This document shows positions 47,267 through 58,709 of a stretch of DNA of 64,000 bases, piece after piece. How positions within the stretch are numbered: position 1 is the stretch's first letter; every line of letters starts with the position of its first letter. The notes under the pieces were generated by a model. It had not been told where the DNA came from. It did no database searches and saw nothing but the letters and a program-made list of their open reading frames with translations. The stretch spans positions 1-64,000 of the forward strand of contig NZ_AYYR01000106.1 of NCBI RefSeq assembly GCF_001435975.1, read 5' to 3'. The translations under genes and the position numbers were made by a program. This stretch comes from Secundilactobacillus collinoides DSM 20515 = JCM 1123 (lineage in GTDB: Bacteria; Bacillota; Bacilli; Lactobacillales; Lactobacillaceae).

Positions 47267-49591
47267 TTAATCGGCCATAAAGCTGGACAACAGTTGTTTT
47301 AACGCCGCTGTCTCACTGTACAGTAGCTGTTTTTCGGTTTCAATCTGTGTTTGACGGGATTGATAACTCGGTGCCGTCTCGATTTTTTGACTTGTCGGCT
47401 GTGCAACTGGGTTCAGGACCCCTTTTGCGATGGTTGCAAAGTGCAGTTCAGTAAAAATCTTGAGCATCAAAACGAGTTGGCTGGCGTCGATTTTGAGATA
47501 GGCGGCTAATTCAGCTAGCCGGTGGCCAACATCCACGTTTTGATGCGTTTGAACGAACCTAAATAGTTTAGCATATTGTGCGCGTTCTGGCATCCCTAAA
47601 AGGTAATGACTTTGCTTCAAATAAAAGTATGCGACGATTCTGTCAGCCGTCAAATGGCTTAAAACCCGCTGTAAATCAGCGATTGAGGCCGGACAGTCCA
47701 CCAGAAAAAGCGTGTCGATTTTTTGATCAGAAATTTCTTGGCCAGCTGTAACTACGATACTTACAGCTGTTGGCGGTAATTGCGTTCGGAGTTGCGCGTA
47801 CAAGCGCTGATTGAAAAAGACGTAAGTCCCGGCCTCGCTGAACATTGTTTTGTGGAGCTGCTGCGTCCGCTTATCCTCAACAACCATACCGCTCACAGCA
47901 ATATCTTTAACCATCAGCTGCATGTTCGTCCGGCCCTGCCAAACATTAATATCGATTTGTGCCAGGAGTTTGACCTGATCCGGTGCACTTGCCAGAACCG
48001 GTGCCAGTGCGCCCTGGCCAAAATCAATCGCATCAACGCTTTGACCATTGTCCGCCACTCGAAATTTCAGGTGCTTGCCATCCGCTCCGATTGCTTTCAC
48101 ATTCTGCAATTCATCGGGATCAAACGCAAACAAAGGCACTGGATTATCCGTCCCAAACGGTGCTAACCGCTGCAACTGTTCGTACAGCGGTAATGTAACC
48201 TTATCTGCAGTCAAATTTGCGGCAACGTTCAGCTGAATCTTTGGCTGATCCGTGAGATGCTGGGTAACTGCACCGTCATCGAAAGCAGCCTGCAGGTCAG
48301 ACAAATGGTCCGCTTTAGCGGTCATCCCGACAGCTCCTGCATGCCCGCCAAAGGCAACCATCAAATCACGGTGGCCATCAAAAGCCTCGAACAAATTAAA
48401 ACCGGCAACGCTTCTACCGGAGCCCTTTGCAGTATTATTCTCCGCATTTACGTTCAGAACAACGGTCGGTTTGCCTGTGGCTTCAACAACCTTGCTAGCA
48501 ACAATACCAAGCACCCCTTCGTGCCAGTGTTCACCAGTGATGACGAGTGCCGGATGGGCGCTGTGCGCAGCATCTTGTGCCTGAGTTAAGGCCGTCTCAC
48601 TAATGTCAGCAACGAGTTGTTGACGATATTTATTTTGTTTTTCGGTCAACTGTGCAAGTTCACTGGCACGCTGATCGTCCAAAGTAGTCAATAATTCCAC
48701 TGCTGGTGCCGCGTCATCTAACCGTCCCAGGGCGTTCAACCTAGGGGCGATTCCAAACCCAATGGATTGTTCCGTCAACCGGCTGGGATCGATTCCCACA
48801 CCCTGCATCAGGTTCACAAGACCTAGTCGATCCGTTTGCGCCAAGATTTGCAACCCAAGTGAAACAAGAACTCGGTTTTCATCAACCAGCGGTACCAAAT
48901 CGGCTACTGTCCCGATGGCTGCCAGATCCAATAACTCCTGAGGAACCTCTTCTAGCAAGACTGTGGCGACTTTAAAAGCAACCCCAGCACCGGATAAGCC
49001 GCCAAACGGATAGTTGCCGTCCGGGTGACGCGGGTGGATAACGGCCGCGGCATCTGGCAATTCTTCAGGCAGTTCATGATGATCCGTGACCACCACATCA
49101 CAGCCGAGTTCGTTTGCTCGAGCAATGGCATCATGACCAGAGACCCCGTTATCGACCGTCACAATGAGTTTTGTCCCGCCCTCAATCAAGCGTTCAAAAG
49201 CGACCGTATTTGGCCCATAACCGTCGACAAACCGATTCGGAATAAAGTAGTCCACGTTGGCCCCTAACTGGTCGAGCGTCTCGTACATAATGGCCGTGCT
49301 GGTCACGCCGTCCGCATCGTAATCACCGTAGATGGTCACCTTTTCAGCGTTCATAATGGCGGCTTGAATCCGTTCAACACCCTTCTGCATGTCATGCATA
49401 GTGAGCGGGTCATGCAACTGACTCAAATCGGGCGTTAAAAACGTCTGCATCTTTTCGGTCGTGTCGTACCCCCGGTTGATCAAAATTTGCGCGATCATCG
49501 GGTCAATCTTCAATTGTTCAGCTGCTTCCTGCGCAGCTGCTGCCGGCTGGTCAACGTGTTTAACCTGCCAATCATAGTGCGAATCGATCAC
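47267..49591 (-). CDS. recJ: Single-stranded-DNA exonuclease RecJ (774 aa)
   Basis: DHH motifs [12 protein letters not shown] and [14 protein letters not shown]1 motif [11 protein letters not shown], then the OB-fold and the long Firmicutes-type C-terminal domain. 5'-3' exonuclease in recombinational and mismatch repair. It overlaps the LapA-like gene by 4 nt. Confidence 0.96.
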   Translation of the reverse strand: MIDSHYDWQVKHVDQPAAAAQEAAEQLKIDPMIAQILINRGYDTTEKMQTFLTPDLSQLHDPLTMHDMQKGVERIQAAIMNAEKVTIYGDYDADGVTSTAIMYETLDQLGANVDYFIPNRFVDGYGPNTVAFERLIEGGTKLIVTVDNGVSGHDAIARANELGCDVVVTDHHELPEELPDAAAVIHPRHPDGNYPFGGLSGAGVAFKVATVLLEEVPQELLDLAAIGTVADLVPLVDENRVLVSLGLQILAQTDRLGLVNLMQGVGIDPSRLTEQSIGFGIAPRLNALGRLDDAAPAVELLTTLDDQRASELAQLTEKQNKYRQQLVADISETALTQAQDAAHSAHPALVITGEHWHEGVLGIVASKVVEATGKPTVVLNVNAENNTAKGSGRSVAGFNLFEAFDGHRDLMVAFGGHAGAVGMTAKADHLSDLQAAFDDGAVTQHLTDQPKIQLNVAANLTADKVTLPLYEQLQRLAPFGTDNPVPLFAFDPDELQNVKAIGADGKHLKFRVADNGQSVDAIDFGQGALAPVLASAPDQVKLLAQIDINVWQGRTNMQLMVKDIAVSGMVVEDKRTQQLHKTMFSEAGTYVFFNQRLYAQLRTQLPPTAVSIVVTAGQEISDQKIDTLFLVDCPASIADLQRVLSHLTADRIVAYFYLKQSHYLLGMPERAQYAKLFRFVQTHQNVDVGHRLAELAAYLKIDASQLVLMLKIFTELHFATIAKGVLNPVAQPTSQKIETAPSYQSRQTQIETEKQLLYSETAALKQLLSSFMAD

Positions 49592-49953
49592 TGGTCGTCA
49601 TCCTTTTCCTTTTGTTCATGCGTAGGTTGAGTCGTTTTTGTTTGTTCAGCCACCGCTCCGGTAATCCGGCGGTTATGTTGTTTAACGGTTTCCGGTTCCA
49701 ATTTTGAAGCCGGCGCTTCCCCCTGTTGTTTATCTTGTCGGCGCTTTTGAAAGTGATTCACAGTCGTTAATAGAAACATCAGTAACGCACCAATAAATAC
49801 CGCGCCCAGCAAGACAATCACCAGTGGCCAGCGAACGGTCACAACCCCAAAATTGATTGGTACCGGTGTCACGTTCAAAATGGAAAATACTGCAATGATA
49901 ATAATCAAGATAATGCCCAAAATAAGCTGTCCTTGACGTTTCAACCGCATCAT
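49588..49953 (-). CDS. LapA-domain membrane protein (about 121 aa)
   Basis: Two transmembrane helices (LILGIILIIIIAVFSILNVT and IVLLGAVFIGALLMFLLTTV) with VPINFGVVTVRWPL between them fit the LapA (DUF1049) family. The C-terminal tail is hydrophilic. The start is uncertain: ATGs at 49953/49950 lie very near GGGGG, and a TTG at 49944 has better spacing. It overlaps recJ. Confidence 0.75.
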   Translation of the reverse strand: MMRLKRQGQLILGIILIIIIAVFSILNVTPVPINFGVVTVRWPLVIVLLGAVFIGALLMFLLTTVNHFQKRRQDKQQGEAPASKLEPETVKQHNRRITGAVAEQTKTTQPTHEQKEKDDDQ

Positions 49954-49957
49954 CCCC

Positions 49958-50902
49958 CTAGTCTGTTTGTCGGTCCTTATCAAACGGAATATCAATTAAA
50001 TCAAAATCCTTGACCACTTTTGTCCGTGGAAAAATCGACTTCGCTTGTTTTTCAAGCTCAAGCGCCATCTTACCGGTGTACCGGGCCGAAATATGATTCA
50101 ACAACAAACGGCCAACGTGGCTGTCGCGGGCGATTTTGGCCGCCTGCATATTTGTTGAATGGTAGTAATTATGAGCAAGATTCGCTTCATCCTTCGCAAA
50201 TGTGCTTTCGTGAACCAGCACATCGGCATTTTCAGCCAAGACGCTGCTGTTAGGGGTTCGCCGCGTATCTCCCAGAATCGTGATGATCCGGCCCTTTTGC
50301 GCGTGGCCAATGTAATCCTGACCGTTAATGACGCGTCCATCCGGCAGCGTGACTGTCTTGCCCGCCTTTAACTGGCCATAAACGGGACCTGATGGAATCT
50401 GGTCTTCACGCAGCTTATCGACCATCAATTCACCTTGATGGTCATGTTCTTCAACACGATAGCCGAAACACTCAATTTTATGGTCAAGTTTACGCGCATA
50501 AACGGTGAACTTGTCATCGCGATAGATTTCGCCCTCTTCTTCAATCTCAACGAATTCGATATAGTAGGACAATTTAGTTTCGGAGACCTTTAAGCTCGTC
50601 AGCACAAAGTTGCGAATTCCCTTTGGTCCATAGATGGTCAGTTTTTCATTGCCACCTTGAAACGAACGGCTGCTTAACAGGCCCGGCAGCCCGAAAATAT
50701 GGTCGCCGTGCAAGTGGGTAATAAATATTTTATCAATTTTTCGCGGGCGAATCGTGGTTCGCAAAATTTGATGTTGTGTCCCTTCACCTGCGTCAAATAA
50801 CCAGATTGAATTCCGTTCTTCAAGCAGACGGAGTGCCAGGCTGCTAACGTTTCTAAATTTTCCCGGGGAGCCAGCACCCGTTCCTAAAAATTCTATTTGC
50901 AT
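49958..50902 (-). CDS. rnz: Ribonuclease Z (314 aa)
   Basis: Metallo-beta-lactamase fold: [14 protein letters not shown], zinc motif [15 protein letters not shown], later [22 protein letters not shown] and [10 protein letters not shown]. Processes tRNA 3' ends. Length matches bacterial tRNase Z. Confidence 0.96.
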   Translation of the reverse strand: MQIEFLGTGAGSPGKFRNVSSLALRLLEERNSIWLFDAGEGTQHQILRTTIRPRKIDKIFITHLHGDHIFGLPGLLSSRSFQGGNEKLTIYGPKGIRNFVLTSLKVSETKLSYYIEFVEIEEEGEIYRDDKFTVYARKLDHKIECFGYRVEEHDHQGELMVDKLREDQIPSGPVYGQLKAGKTVTLPDGRVINGQDYIGHAQKGRIITILGDTRRTPNSSVLAENADVLVHESTFAKDEANLAHNYYHSTNMQAAKIARDSHVGRLLLNHISARYTGKMALELEKQAKSIFPRTKVVKDFDLIDIPFDKDRQTD

Positions 50903-51159
50903 TTAAGTCGTCCTCTTCTAAAGATAAGTCCGCAGCTAAAAGGTGATCAGTTACGCAATGGGCTTGCTACGGTCAAGTCTCATCGTTCACCTCAACCTTA
51001 CAATTGTAGCATATGCGGACCCGTTTTTTGTGAAATAACGTCGATAAACTCAGCAATCTTTACCAAGGTTCGAAGAGTGCACGGTCTGGTGGTTCGGTCA
51101 AAGTACGGTATAATGGACTTAGATGATACACCACTTACTGCACAACTGAGGAGACTGGC
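50903..51159. promoter_or_regulatory. Divergent intergenic region with promoter elements
   Basis: On the minus strand TGCTACAAT (-10 at 51003-51008) is an extended -10 for rnz. On the plus strand TATAAT (51109-51114) lies 45 nt before the hypothetical gene. Neither has a clear -35 box. No gene is seen here. Confidence 0.5.
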
Positions 51160-51426
51160 ATGAACTTAATTGAATTAAAGATCCTGACTGGCCATTTTGA
51201 CCCGACATTGCGCATTGCAATCGACCAGGATCCGCTCATTCCGATAACGGGCATCAAACTGGATCATTTAGGTCTGCATCTCCGGGCAGAGCCTGACCAG
51301 CCAGTGTTGAACATTCACGGACTGAACCGTCAAACACGGGAACTCAAGGGACAGCCGACCCTGTTTTATGAGGGGCAGCGACTGTATGGGTTCCGTCATA
51401 GTCAGCAGTGGCTGTTATTTAAATAA
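51160..51426 (+). CDS. Hypothetical protein (88 aa)
   Basis: MNLIELKILTGHFDPTLRIA..., beta-rich with GQPTLFYEGQRLYGFRHSQQ at the end. GGAG lies upstream of the ATG. It is 14 nt before the lipoprotein gene and probably co-transcribed. No family recognised. Confidence 0.6.
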   Translation: MNLIELKILTGHFDPTLRIAIDQDPLIPITGIKLDHLGLHLRAEPDQPVLNIHGLNRQTRELKGQPTLFYEGQRLYGFRHSQQWLLFK

Positions 51427-51440
51427 GGGGGAATTGGGCA

Positions 51441-52205
51441 ATGAAACATCGCAATCAATTTTGGGTCGCCGGACTAGCGGTCTTAGCCTTAGTCCTGGTG
51501 GGGTGTCAACAAACCAGCACAAAGTCTCACGCAACATCGTCAAGCTCACAGACAACTGAATCAAGTCAATCGTCAGTTAAAAAAGCTGAGTCAGCAGCAA
51601 GTGCGTCTTCTTCGTCTAACACGACCGCCGCTACGATGAAAAACTATCAGGTCCCGGCTAGCGAAAAACAAAAGAGCACCTACGTGAAATCTGGACTGCT
51701 AACGATTCCGGGTGAGTTTTCTTACGACAAAGCAGGCACTAAACTAACTTTAAAGAAAAAACAGGCTACCAATCGAAAAACGACCAGTACTGGCTTAACC
51801 TACCAAATGGTCAGCACCAAGGTGATTACAAACAACGCGAAAACCAAGCAAGCCAAACAAATGGCGGAACAGGCATTTAACATTGCCACGATTCCAAATC
51901 CGTACCAGACCATTCAACTGAATTTTAAGATCAGCAATCAGTTGGATCAGGCTGTTCGGACAGATGGCATCAATAAGGTAGTCTTTAACGGCACAAATAC
52001 GGCATCAGGCGCCAGTGGCCTCAGTGACAGCAGCGCCGGGCAAACCATCCAAGCCCACCAGACCAGAACCTTCCACGCCATGATTTTAACTGGAACAGCT
52101 GATACAACCGTTTCAAAACTGGCCATTCACTTCTCCGGCAGTTTTTCAGCATCTGGTGCAAAACGGGCTTCAGCACCAAAAACGCTCACCGTCACGTTAA
52201 GATAG
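51441..52205 (+). CDS. Lipoprotein (254 aa)
   Basis: A signal peptide ends in the lipobox ALVLVGC (Cys-22). A Ser/Thr-rich linker follows (KSHATSSSSQTTESSQSS), then a beta domain from about 70 (YVKSGLLTIPGEFSYDKAGT, YQTIQLNFKISNQLDQAVRT). It resembles Ig-like DUF4352/DUF5068 lactobacillar lipoproteins; no specific function is visible. Confidence 0.75.
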   Translation: MKHRNQFWVAGLAVLALVLVGCQQTSTKSHATSSSSQTTESSQSSVKKAESAASASSSSNTTAATMKNYQVPASEKQKSTYVKSGLLTIPGEFSYDKAGTKLTLKKKQATNRKTTSTGLTYQMVSTKVITNNAKTKQAKQMAEQAFNIATIPNPYQTIQLNFKISNQLDQAVRTDGINKVVFNGTNTASGASGLSDSSAGQTIQAHQTRTFHAMILTGTADTTVSKLAIHFSGSFSASGAKRASAPKTLTVTLR

Positions 52206-52229
52206 CGATCAAATATTTCGATCACAACC

Positions 52230-52278
52230 AAAAAGGTTCAGCTTACCGTCTTATTCGGATGGTAAGCTGAACCTTTTT
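52230..52278. terminator. Bidirectional terminator between lipoprotein and acyltransferase genes
   Basis: AAAAAGGTTCAGCTTACC pairs perfectly with GGTAAGCTGAACCTTTTT (18 bp, 13-nt loop). It serves both convergent genes. Confidence 0.9.
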
Positions 52279-52320
52279 ATGACAGAATGCGTAAGCACCC
52301 TGTTGATGACCTATACTCAC

Positions 52321-54231
52321 CTAAGAACTTTCCTGCGTTAAATGCTTCGCAACTAGCGCCGTAAAATACTTGTTCCCAGTCGGGTTCGGGTGAACGTTGT
52401 CGTTATAGAACCACGACTTGTGGTCGGCACTTAGCCCGTGCCAATCGATAACGGTCACGTTTGAGAACCGCTTGCTGGCTTGATTGATCGTTGTGTTTGT
52501 CTGAGTCTCCCAGTTACGGGTCGGCACGTGTGTTGTGACCCAGTATATATGCCGTTTCGGACCAATGGCCTGAATGACATTGTTAATTTGCTGCGTTGTC
52601 ATCGGACCGTTTGTCCCCAAGTTGATCAGCACGTTATGTGATAACGCGCCCTTAGCTTCCAACCCATGGATCTCAGAGGGCGCCTGCCAGACTTGACGCC
52701 CGACTTTAGCCATCACGTACGTGTTTGGAAAGACTTGTCGCAGGTCGGTCGACACATCGACCATTACTGAGTCGCCAATCGCCGTCACCGGCATGTCCTT
52801 AGCGGTCAGCAACTGCTGCTTCGTCAGATCATAGGTCTTCGCAACGGTTTGCTGTTTGTTCGTCAGCTTAACGTTTTGATACTTGCTTGCTGCCACCTTT
52901 TTTTGAGCCTTTTTCTGCTTGGACAGCACGGTCTGATTATCCTTCGTCGCCGTTTTTTGGTTGCGTTGAATATGGTCTTGCAGCGTCGTTTGGCTGGCGG
53001 CTAAATGCGTTGGCGAAGAGGCTGCACCATAGAGGGCAATCACTGTGATCAAGCCCGCCGGTACTGCCAGCCAACGCCGCCACCCGTACCGAGAATTACG
53101 CTGGGCACAAGCCTTGATCAACTGCGGCAGCTGACGGTAATGGTAGTGCCTTGTCGGTGATTCCAAGTACCGGTAGGACAAATCGCTGACAACCAGGATC
53201 AATACCGTTTCGATCAAGGCGTTCATCAGCGGATGTGCCGCAATGTTTGTGACCTTGGCCTCATAAAAGATCATGATTGGAAATTGATAGAGGTAAATGC
53301 CGTAACTGCGTTTACCGACCCAGTCAAACAGCCGGTTCGTCAGTACTTGATTCATTACCCCTGCTGGGTGCGCCACTGTTGCAACCAGAACTGTCGATAG
53401 GAGGGTGAATAAAAACATCCCGCCGCGGTAAGTAAAACCGCTCTCACCTGATAGTTTAAAGAATAGCAAAATAATCAGCAACAGACTCGCAATACCCGCC
53501 GCATTTAGTGCGTGACGCGCCTTATCCGGCAGATCCGTCTTCAGCTTGGTAGCGGGCCACATAAAAGCCAACCCAACTCCGAGCAGAATTGCAAACATCC
53601 GCGTATCGGTCCCATAATACACTCGATTGGTGTTTGCAGGATCGTATAAGACCGCCATCGCAAAGGCAGAAATGACCGCCAAGCCCATCACCAGATAGAA
53701 AATCGTTTTTCGTTGATGAAAGACGTACAGCAGGACGACCAAGATCAGTGGCCAAAACAGATAAAATTGACCTTCGATCGATAGCGACCAAAGGTGGGTA
53801 AACGGCGATTCACCGTTAAATCGGTCAAAGTATGATTGCCCGTGACCAATTTCCCACCAGTTATAGACGTAAAGCAGGTTCGTCCAAATAATTGATTTTA
53901 AACTAACGAATAATGACCGCTGAAACAGCGTAATATACGCCGCCGTGGTCAAAACCATTGTAACTAATGCTGGGTATAACCGTTTCATCCGGCGCCCATA
54001 AAAGGCCCAGATATCGATTCGCCCATTTTGCTCGTACTCCTGTAATAGCAAGTCCGTAATTAAATATCCTGAAACAACGAAAAAGATCGGCACACCCAGA
54101 TAACCGCCCGTTAGGCTGTAAGGCAGTAAGTGATAAACGATCACGCCGATCACGGCAATTGTTCTAATACCATCAAACCCTGAGATGTAGCGGCTGTGTT
54201 TCAACCGCTTGCTCCCACTTTGTTGTTGCAT
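52321..54231 (-). CDS. OatA-type acyltransferase with SGNH domain (636 aa)
   Basis: The N-terminal acyltransferase-3 domain has about ten transmembrane helices (FDGIRTIAVIGVIVYHLLP, FFVVSGYLIT, HLWSLSIEGQFYLFWPL). The extracellular C-terminal SGNH domain has TAIGDSVM (Ser), INLGTNG (Asn) and DNVHPN (Asp/His). It fits peptidoglycan O-acetyltransferase OatA, which gives lysozyme resistance. Paralogous acyltransferases acting on other sugars are possible. ATG at 54231 follows GGGGGAG. Confidence 0.85.
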   Translation of the reverse strand: MQQQSGSKRLKHSRYISGFDGIRTIAVIGVIVYHLLPYSLTGGYLGVPIFFVVSGYLITDLLLQEYEQNGRIDIWAFYGRRMKRLYPALVTMVLTTAAYITLFQRSLFVSLKSIIWTNLLYVYNWWEIGHGQSYFDRFNGESPFTHLWSLSIEGQFYLFWPLILVVLLYVFHQRKTIFYLVMGLAVISAFAMAVLYDPANTNRVYYGTDTRMFAILLGVGLAFMWPATKLKTDLPDKARHALNAAGIASLLLIILLFFKLSGESGFTYRGGMFLFTLLSTVLVATVAHPAGVMNQVLTNRLFDWVGKRSYGIYLYQFPIMIFYEAKVTNIAAHPLMNALIETVLILVVSDLSYRYLESPTRHYHYRQLPQLIKACAQRNSRYGWRRWLAVPAGLITVIALYGAASSPTHLAASQTTLQDHIQRNQKTATKDNQTVLSKQKKAQKKVAASKYQNVKLTNKQQTVAKTYDLTKQQLLTAKDMPVTAIGDSVMVDVSTDLRQVFPNTYVMAKVGRQVWQAPSEIHGLEAKGALSHNVLINLGTNGPMTTQQINNVIQAIGPKRHIYWVTTHVPTRNWETQTNTTINQASKRFSNVTVIDWHGLSADHKSWFYNDNVHPNPTGNKYFTALVAKHLTQESS

Positions 54232-54288
54232 GATTCTCCCCCGTTCTCCTTTAACCACAACCTAATCAATATTCATTGAAAGTACTGT

Positions 54289-55587
54289 CTATTCAACGAA
54301 TTCAAAGGTAAAGTCGTCAATTTGAACGAGATCCCCATTCTTAGCACCCTTTTCGCGCAAGGCATCATCAACACCCATACCGCGCAATTGACGGGCGAAC
54401 CGCAACGTGCTTTCTTCGTGATCCATGTTGGTCATCTTAAAGAGCCGTTCCAATTTTTCACCACTCAGAACCCAAGTCCCATCTTCATCTTGTTCGATGG
54501 TAAAGTCACTGTCTGGTGTCGTTGGCAGATCAAGGGCTTCATCAAGATCATCCAGGCCCTTCACTGGGAAGGCTGGTGTGTGATCAAGAATTTCAGCTGT
54601 TTTTGCGATCAATGGTTTCAAACCATCGTGCGTCACACTTGAGATGGCCATAATAATTGGCGTGTTTGGCAACGTGTGGTCATCTGCTAATTTGGCTTTA
54701 AGGTCGGCAAGGTTTTCCTTGGCGTCCGGCAAGTCCATCTTAGTAGCAACTACGATTTGCGGCCGATCCAGTAATGCCGGATCATACTTCTTTAATTCTT
54801 CATTGATCTTCAAAAAATCTTCGTATGGGTCGCGTTGTTCATAACCGCCCACATCAATGACGTGCAGAAGGACCCGCGTCCGTTCGATATGGCGCAGAAA
54901 TTCTGTTCCCAAACCAACGCCGTCCGCCGCGCCTTCGATCAACCCTGGCAGATCCGCTACCGCGAAATCGTGGTCGACATCGATACGCACCATCCCAAGA
55001 TTAGGCGATAGCGTTGTAAAGTGGTAATCGCCGATTTTAGGTTTGGCATCCGTAATGACCGACAGCAGCGTTGATTTCCCAGCTGATGGGAACCCGATTA
55101 AGCCGACATCCGCCAATAGTTTCAGTTCCAACCGGACGCGACGTTCCTGACCAGGTTCACCATTTTCAGCTAATTCCGGTGCCGGGTTCTTCGGCGTAGC
55201 GAAATGCACATTTCCACGGCCTCCGCGACCACCTTGAACGGCAACAATCTCATCATTTGGTTCAACCAGATCGGCAATTACCGTGTTGGTCTCATCATCA
55301 ATGATCGTGGTACCCTGCGGCACGATGACGATCTTGTCCTCAGCACCACGGCCGGTCATACCTTTAATGCCGCCATTCTGACCGCTATCGGCTTTGAATT
55401 TTTGGTTATACCGAAAATCCATCAGCGTCCGCAAGCCGGTGTTGACCCGAAAGATCACACTGCCGCCTCGGCCACCATCGCCACCGGCAGGTCCGCCGTT
55501 TGGCTCATACTTTTCACGCCGGAACGCAACCATGCCGTTGCCGCCGTTTCCTGCTTTTAAATTAATCGTTACTTGATCTACAAACAT
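54289..55587 (-). CDS. obgE: GTPase ObgE/CgtA (432 aa)
   Basis: Glycine-rich Obg N-domain ([19 protein letters not shown]), G motifs [18 protein letters not shown] and ATKMDLPD, and a C-terminal OCT domain ([20 protein letters not shown]). Ribosome assembly and stress GTPase. Length is typical. Confidence 0.97.
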   Translation of the reverse strand: MFVDQVTINLKAGNGGNGMVAFRREKYEPNGGPAGGDGGRGGSVIFRVNTGLRTLMDFRYNQKFKADSGQNGGIKGMTGRGAEDKIVIVPQGTTIIDDETNTVIADLVEPNDEIVAVQGGRGGRGNVHFATPKNPAPELAENGEPGQERRVRLELKLLADVGLIGFPSAGKSTLLSVITDAKPKIGDYHFTTLSPNLGMVRIDVDHDFAVADLPGLIEGAADGVGLGTEFLRHIERTRVLLHVIDVGGYEQRDPYEDFLKINEELKKYDPALLDRPQIVVATKMDLPDAKENLADLKAKLADDHTLPNTPIIMAISSVTHDGLKPLIAKTAEILDHTPAFPVKGLDDLDEALDLPTTPDSDFTIEQDEDGTWVLSGEKLERLFKMTNMDHEESTLRFARQLRGMGVDDALREKGAKNGDLVQIDDFTFEFVE

Positions 55588-55700
55588 ATATTTTTCTCCA
55601 TAACTCTTCTATACTCAGTTACCTTGCCTGTGCCATTATCTAATGAATCCAACAAAATTACCATATAAATTGGCATATTTTTCCTGAAAATGGGAAAAAA

Positions 55701-57500
55701 CTAATTTTCAGCCTTTTCAGTGGCATCTTTTGCCAAGGTTAGTTTGATCGTATCAACCACCGTGTGTGAAATACCGAGTTTCAGCAACTCTTCCGGGTCA
55801 GCTTCAGCAATCTTAGGCAGCGACCCAAATTTTCGTAACAGCTTTGTCCGCGTCTTTGGCCCAACACCTGGAATGTCGTCCAGCCGCGAGCTTAAGGAAT
55901 GCTTCGTATGCACCTGTCTGTGGAAGGTGATTGCAAACCGGTGAACTTCGTCTTGAATCCGTTGCAGCAAATAAAAGCCCTGCGATTTTGGATCAAGGTG
56001 CATCGGCGTGTCGTTGACCTCTGACAGTAAGTCGGCCGTCTTATGTTTATCGTTTTTGACCATGGCAGCAACCGGCACACTCAACCCCAGTTCATTTTCC
56101 AAAACGTCCCGGGCTGCGTCTAACTGAATGTCACCGCCATCCATCAAGATCAGATCAGGTAATTCAGTATGTTCTTTGAGCACCCGGCTGTAGCGCCGCC
56201 GAATCACTTCTCTGGTGCTGGCAGCTTCATCCGCGTGGTCAACGGTTTTAAGTTTATATTTCCGGTAGAGTTTTTTATTCGGTTGGCCATCCACAAAGAC
56301 CACCATGGCTGACACAAGGTCGGCACCTTGAATATGCGAATGATCAAAGGCCTCGATCTTATGCCCCGGCCGAATCCCAAGCGCATCGGTAATTTCCTTC
56401 ATGGCACCAGTCGTTTTTTGCTCATCCAGCTCCAGTAACCGGAATTTTTCTTCCAAAACCAAACGGGCATTTTTACCGGCCATGTCCAGTAAAGCGCGTT
56501 TTTCACCCCGTTGCGGTGTTCTAAATGGTACGCCGAGGACGTTGCTCAAGACATCCTTAGGCATCTCCTCTGGGACTAGAATTTCCTTTGGCAGCACGCT
56601 ATTGCGCCGGTTATAAAACTGGGTAATAAAACTGCTCATTTCTGAAACCGCATCGTCCACGATTGGGAACAAACGCTTCTCACGTTTGATCAAGCGTGTC
56701 TGGCGAATAAAGAAGATCTGCACCGACAACCAGCCCTTATCAAGGTAAAAGTTAAAAATATCCCGTGGGGTCTTATCCGTTGAGATGATCTTCTGTTTTT
56801 CGACCGTCACTTCAATGTAGTGCATTTGGTCACGAATGTCAGCCGCCCGTTCAAATTCCAATTTGTCTGAAGCAGTTTTCATCTGACCATTTAAATGCCG
56901 TTTGACTTCCGCAACGTTGCCATTCAGGAACGACTTGATTCGGTCAATCTGTTTTGCATATTCCTCTTCTGGCACTTCTTTAAAGCAGGCACCTAAGCAT
57001 TGCCCCATGTGGTAGTACAGGCACGGCCGGTGCTGAAAGCCATTGCAGCGCCGTAATGGGTAAACTTTTTGAAGAAAGTGCAGGGTCTCTTCAGCCGCGT
57101 AAACGTTGGGATAGGGACCGAAGTAGTACCCGCCGTCCTTTCGCACCTGACTGACAATTTTTGTCTCTGGATCCCGCTCATTGGTAATTTTAATGTAGGG
57201 GTACCCAGTCCCCTGTTTTAATTTAATATTGTAATGCGGCTGATGCTTTTGAATCATCGTAATTTCCAACAGGAAGGCTTCCTTATCATTGGAAACGATG
57301 ATGGTCTCAAAATCCGCAATTTCAGACACTAACCGGGCCGTTTTGCCTTCGTGGCTGCTCTTAAAATACGAGCGGACCCGGTTCTTAAGGTTTTTGGCTT
57401 TACCGACATAGATGATGTGCCCGTTGATGTTTTTCATCATGTAGATTCCCGGCAGATCAGGCAGTAATGCCAGCTTATGCTCTAAATATTCAGATGCCAA
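55701..57500 (-). CDS. uvrC: Excinuclease ABC subunit C (599 aa)
   Basis: GIY-YIG N-domain (PGIYMMKNINGHIIYVGKAK), cysteine cluster (CNGFQHRPCLYYHMGQCLGA C), UVR motif (FERAADIRDQMHYIE), RNase-H-like domain (IEAFDHSHIQGADLVSAMV) and C-terminal HhH (LDDIPGVGPKTRTKLLRKFG). TTG start at 57500 with AAAGGAGGG upstream fits the usual N-terminus; a frame to 57533 adds residues unlike the family. Confidence 0.95.
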   Translation of the reverse strand: MASEYLEHKLALLPDLPGIYMMKNINGHIIYVGKAKNLKNRVRSYFKSSHEGKTARLVSEIADFETIIVSNDKEAFLLEITMIQKHQPHYNIKLKQGTGYPYIKITNERDPETKIVSQVRKDGGYYFGPYPNVYAAEETLHFLQKVYPLRRCNGFQHRPCLYYHMGQCLGACFKEVPEEEYAKQIDRIKSFLNGNVAEVKRHLNGQMKTASDKLEFERAADIRDQMHYIEVTVEKQKIISTDKTPRDIFNFYLDKGWLSVQIFFIRQTRLIKREKRLFPIVDDAVSEMSSFITQFYNRRNSVLPKEILVPEEMPKDVLSNVLGVPFRTPQRGEKRALLDMAGKNARLVLEEKFRLLELDEQKTTGAMKEITDALGIRPGHKIEAFDHSHIQGADLVSAMVVFVDGQPNKKLYRKYKLKTVDHADEAASTREVIRRRYSRVLKEHTELPDLILMDGGDIQLDAARDVLENELGLSVPVAAMVKNDKHKTADLLSEVNDTPMHLDPKSQGFYLLQRIQDEVHRFAITFHRQVHTKHSLSSRLDDIPGVGPKTRTKLLRKFGSLPKIAEADPEELLKLGISHTVVDTIKLTLAKDATEKAEN

Positions 57501-57556
57501 TGCACGCCCTCCTTTATCACTTGATGCGCTCAATATCGCAATTGTTCAGAACACTC

Positions 57557-57585
57557 ATTATAGCGCGAATGCGTGTTTGGTTCAA
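57557..57585 (-). promoter_or_regulatory. uvrC promoter
   Basis: On the minus strand TTGAAC (57580-57585), 17 nt, TATAAT (57557-57562), about 57 nt before the TTG start. The remaining gap (57586-57870) has no supported gene. Confidence 0.8.
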
Positions 57586-57870
57586 CGGATTAGGATGTGA
57601 TGACGAAGTGAACCAGATTCAGATGCTCGTGCCGTTGTGTGCCACCCTTTGAGACAGCGCAGTCATGAATACAGTGACACGATAATGAGACTAATGCTGA
57701 CCAGCCGTCGCTCGATTCTTCTTTGTCACTGAGGCCATTATCTGACCATGATGATTGCGGCGCTGCCTCTGGGGCAGCCGTACGTTCACCCGGTGAAACA
57801 AAGCGCCCTTCTTAACCCTTATCTATTAAGCAACAATGACAGCAAAATGCAAAACACGACAAACTTGATT

Positions 57871-57925
57871 GCAAAAAACAACTCTGGCAAAAATTCCAGA
57901 TTCGGAAAAGTCTGCCAGAGTTGTT
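57871..57925 (-). terminator. Terminator of the glutamine-transporter operon
   Basis: AACAACTCTGGCA (57877-57889) pairs with TGCCAGAGTTGTT (57913-57925), a 13-bp perfect stem; on the minus strand it is followed by TTTT. Confidence 0.8.
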
Positions 57926-57959
57926 TAATGCATTACTGTCTCAAATAATTGTTTCTGCG

Positions 57960-58709
57960 CTAAGCGTTAATGATTTTACCAATAAAGTCCTTTGCCCGGT
58001 CGTTTTGCGGGTTGTTGAACAATTCATTCGGCTCGTTCTTTTCCAGAATGTAACCATCAGCCATGAACCACACCTCATCAGCCACTTCACGGGCAAAGCC
58101 CATTTCATGGGTCACGACGACCATGGTCATACCTTCGTCTGCCAGTTCCTTCATAACGGCCAGCACTTCACCGACCATTTCAGGATCCAGGGCACTGGTG
58201 GGTTCGTCAAACAGCATGACTTCAGGATCCATCGCTAACGCCCGTGCAATGGCAACACGTTGTTGCTGCCCACCAGACAAGCTGCTTGGATAAACGTCAG
58301 CCTTTTCGGATAAGCCGACCCGGTCCAACAATTCCTTGGCCTTCTTGGTGGCTTCTTCATCACTCATGTGCTTGACCCGAACCGGAGCCAGTTTCAAGTT
58401 TTCGATAACGGTCATGTTTGGGAATAGGTTGAAACTTTGGAACACCATCCCCATCCGCTCACGTAAGGTCGTCAACTCGTTGATTTTTAACGACCCCAGG
58501 TCCATCCCCTCGAACAGCACCGTACCAGACGTTGGTTTTTCCAACAGGTTCAAGCACCGCAAAAAGGTACTTTTCCCAGCCCCGGAAGGTCCGATCACAC
58601 AAATCACTTGGCCCTGGTTAACGACGCCGTCGATATCCTTTAAGACATCGGCTGAATCATACTTTTTTTCTAGGTTTTTAACTTCAATAATTGGTTTGCT
58701 ACTTTGCAT
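57960..58709 (-). CDS. glnQ: Polar amino-acid ABC transporter ATPase (GlnQ-like, 249 aa)
   Basis: Walker [10 protein letters not shown], signature [15 protein letters not shown], Walker [15 protein letters not shown]-loop VVTHEMGFA. Overlaps the permease gene by 11 nt. Substrate probably glutamine; glutamate or another amino acid is possible. Confidence 0.93.
   Translation of the reverse strand: MQSSKPIIEVKNLEKKYDSADVLKDIDGVVNQGQVICVIGPSGAGKSTFLRCLNLLEKPTSGTVLFEGMDLGSLKINELTTLRERMGMVFQSFNLFPNMTVIENLKLAPVRVKHMSDEEATKKAKELLDRVGLSEKADVYPSSLSGGQQQRVAIARALAMDPEVMLFDEPTSALDPEMVGEVLAVMKELADEGMTMVVVTHEMGFAREVADEVWFMADGYILEKNEPNELFNNPQNDRAKDFIGKIINA

Noticed and set aside
50897-51163. Plus-strand 88-codon ORF upstream of the hypothetical gene
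   Set aside because: Overlaps promoter elements of both flanking genes and lacks a ribosome binding site.
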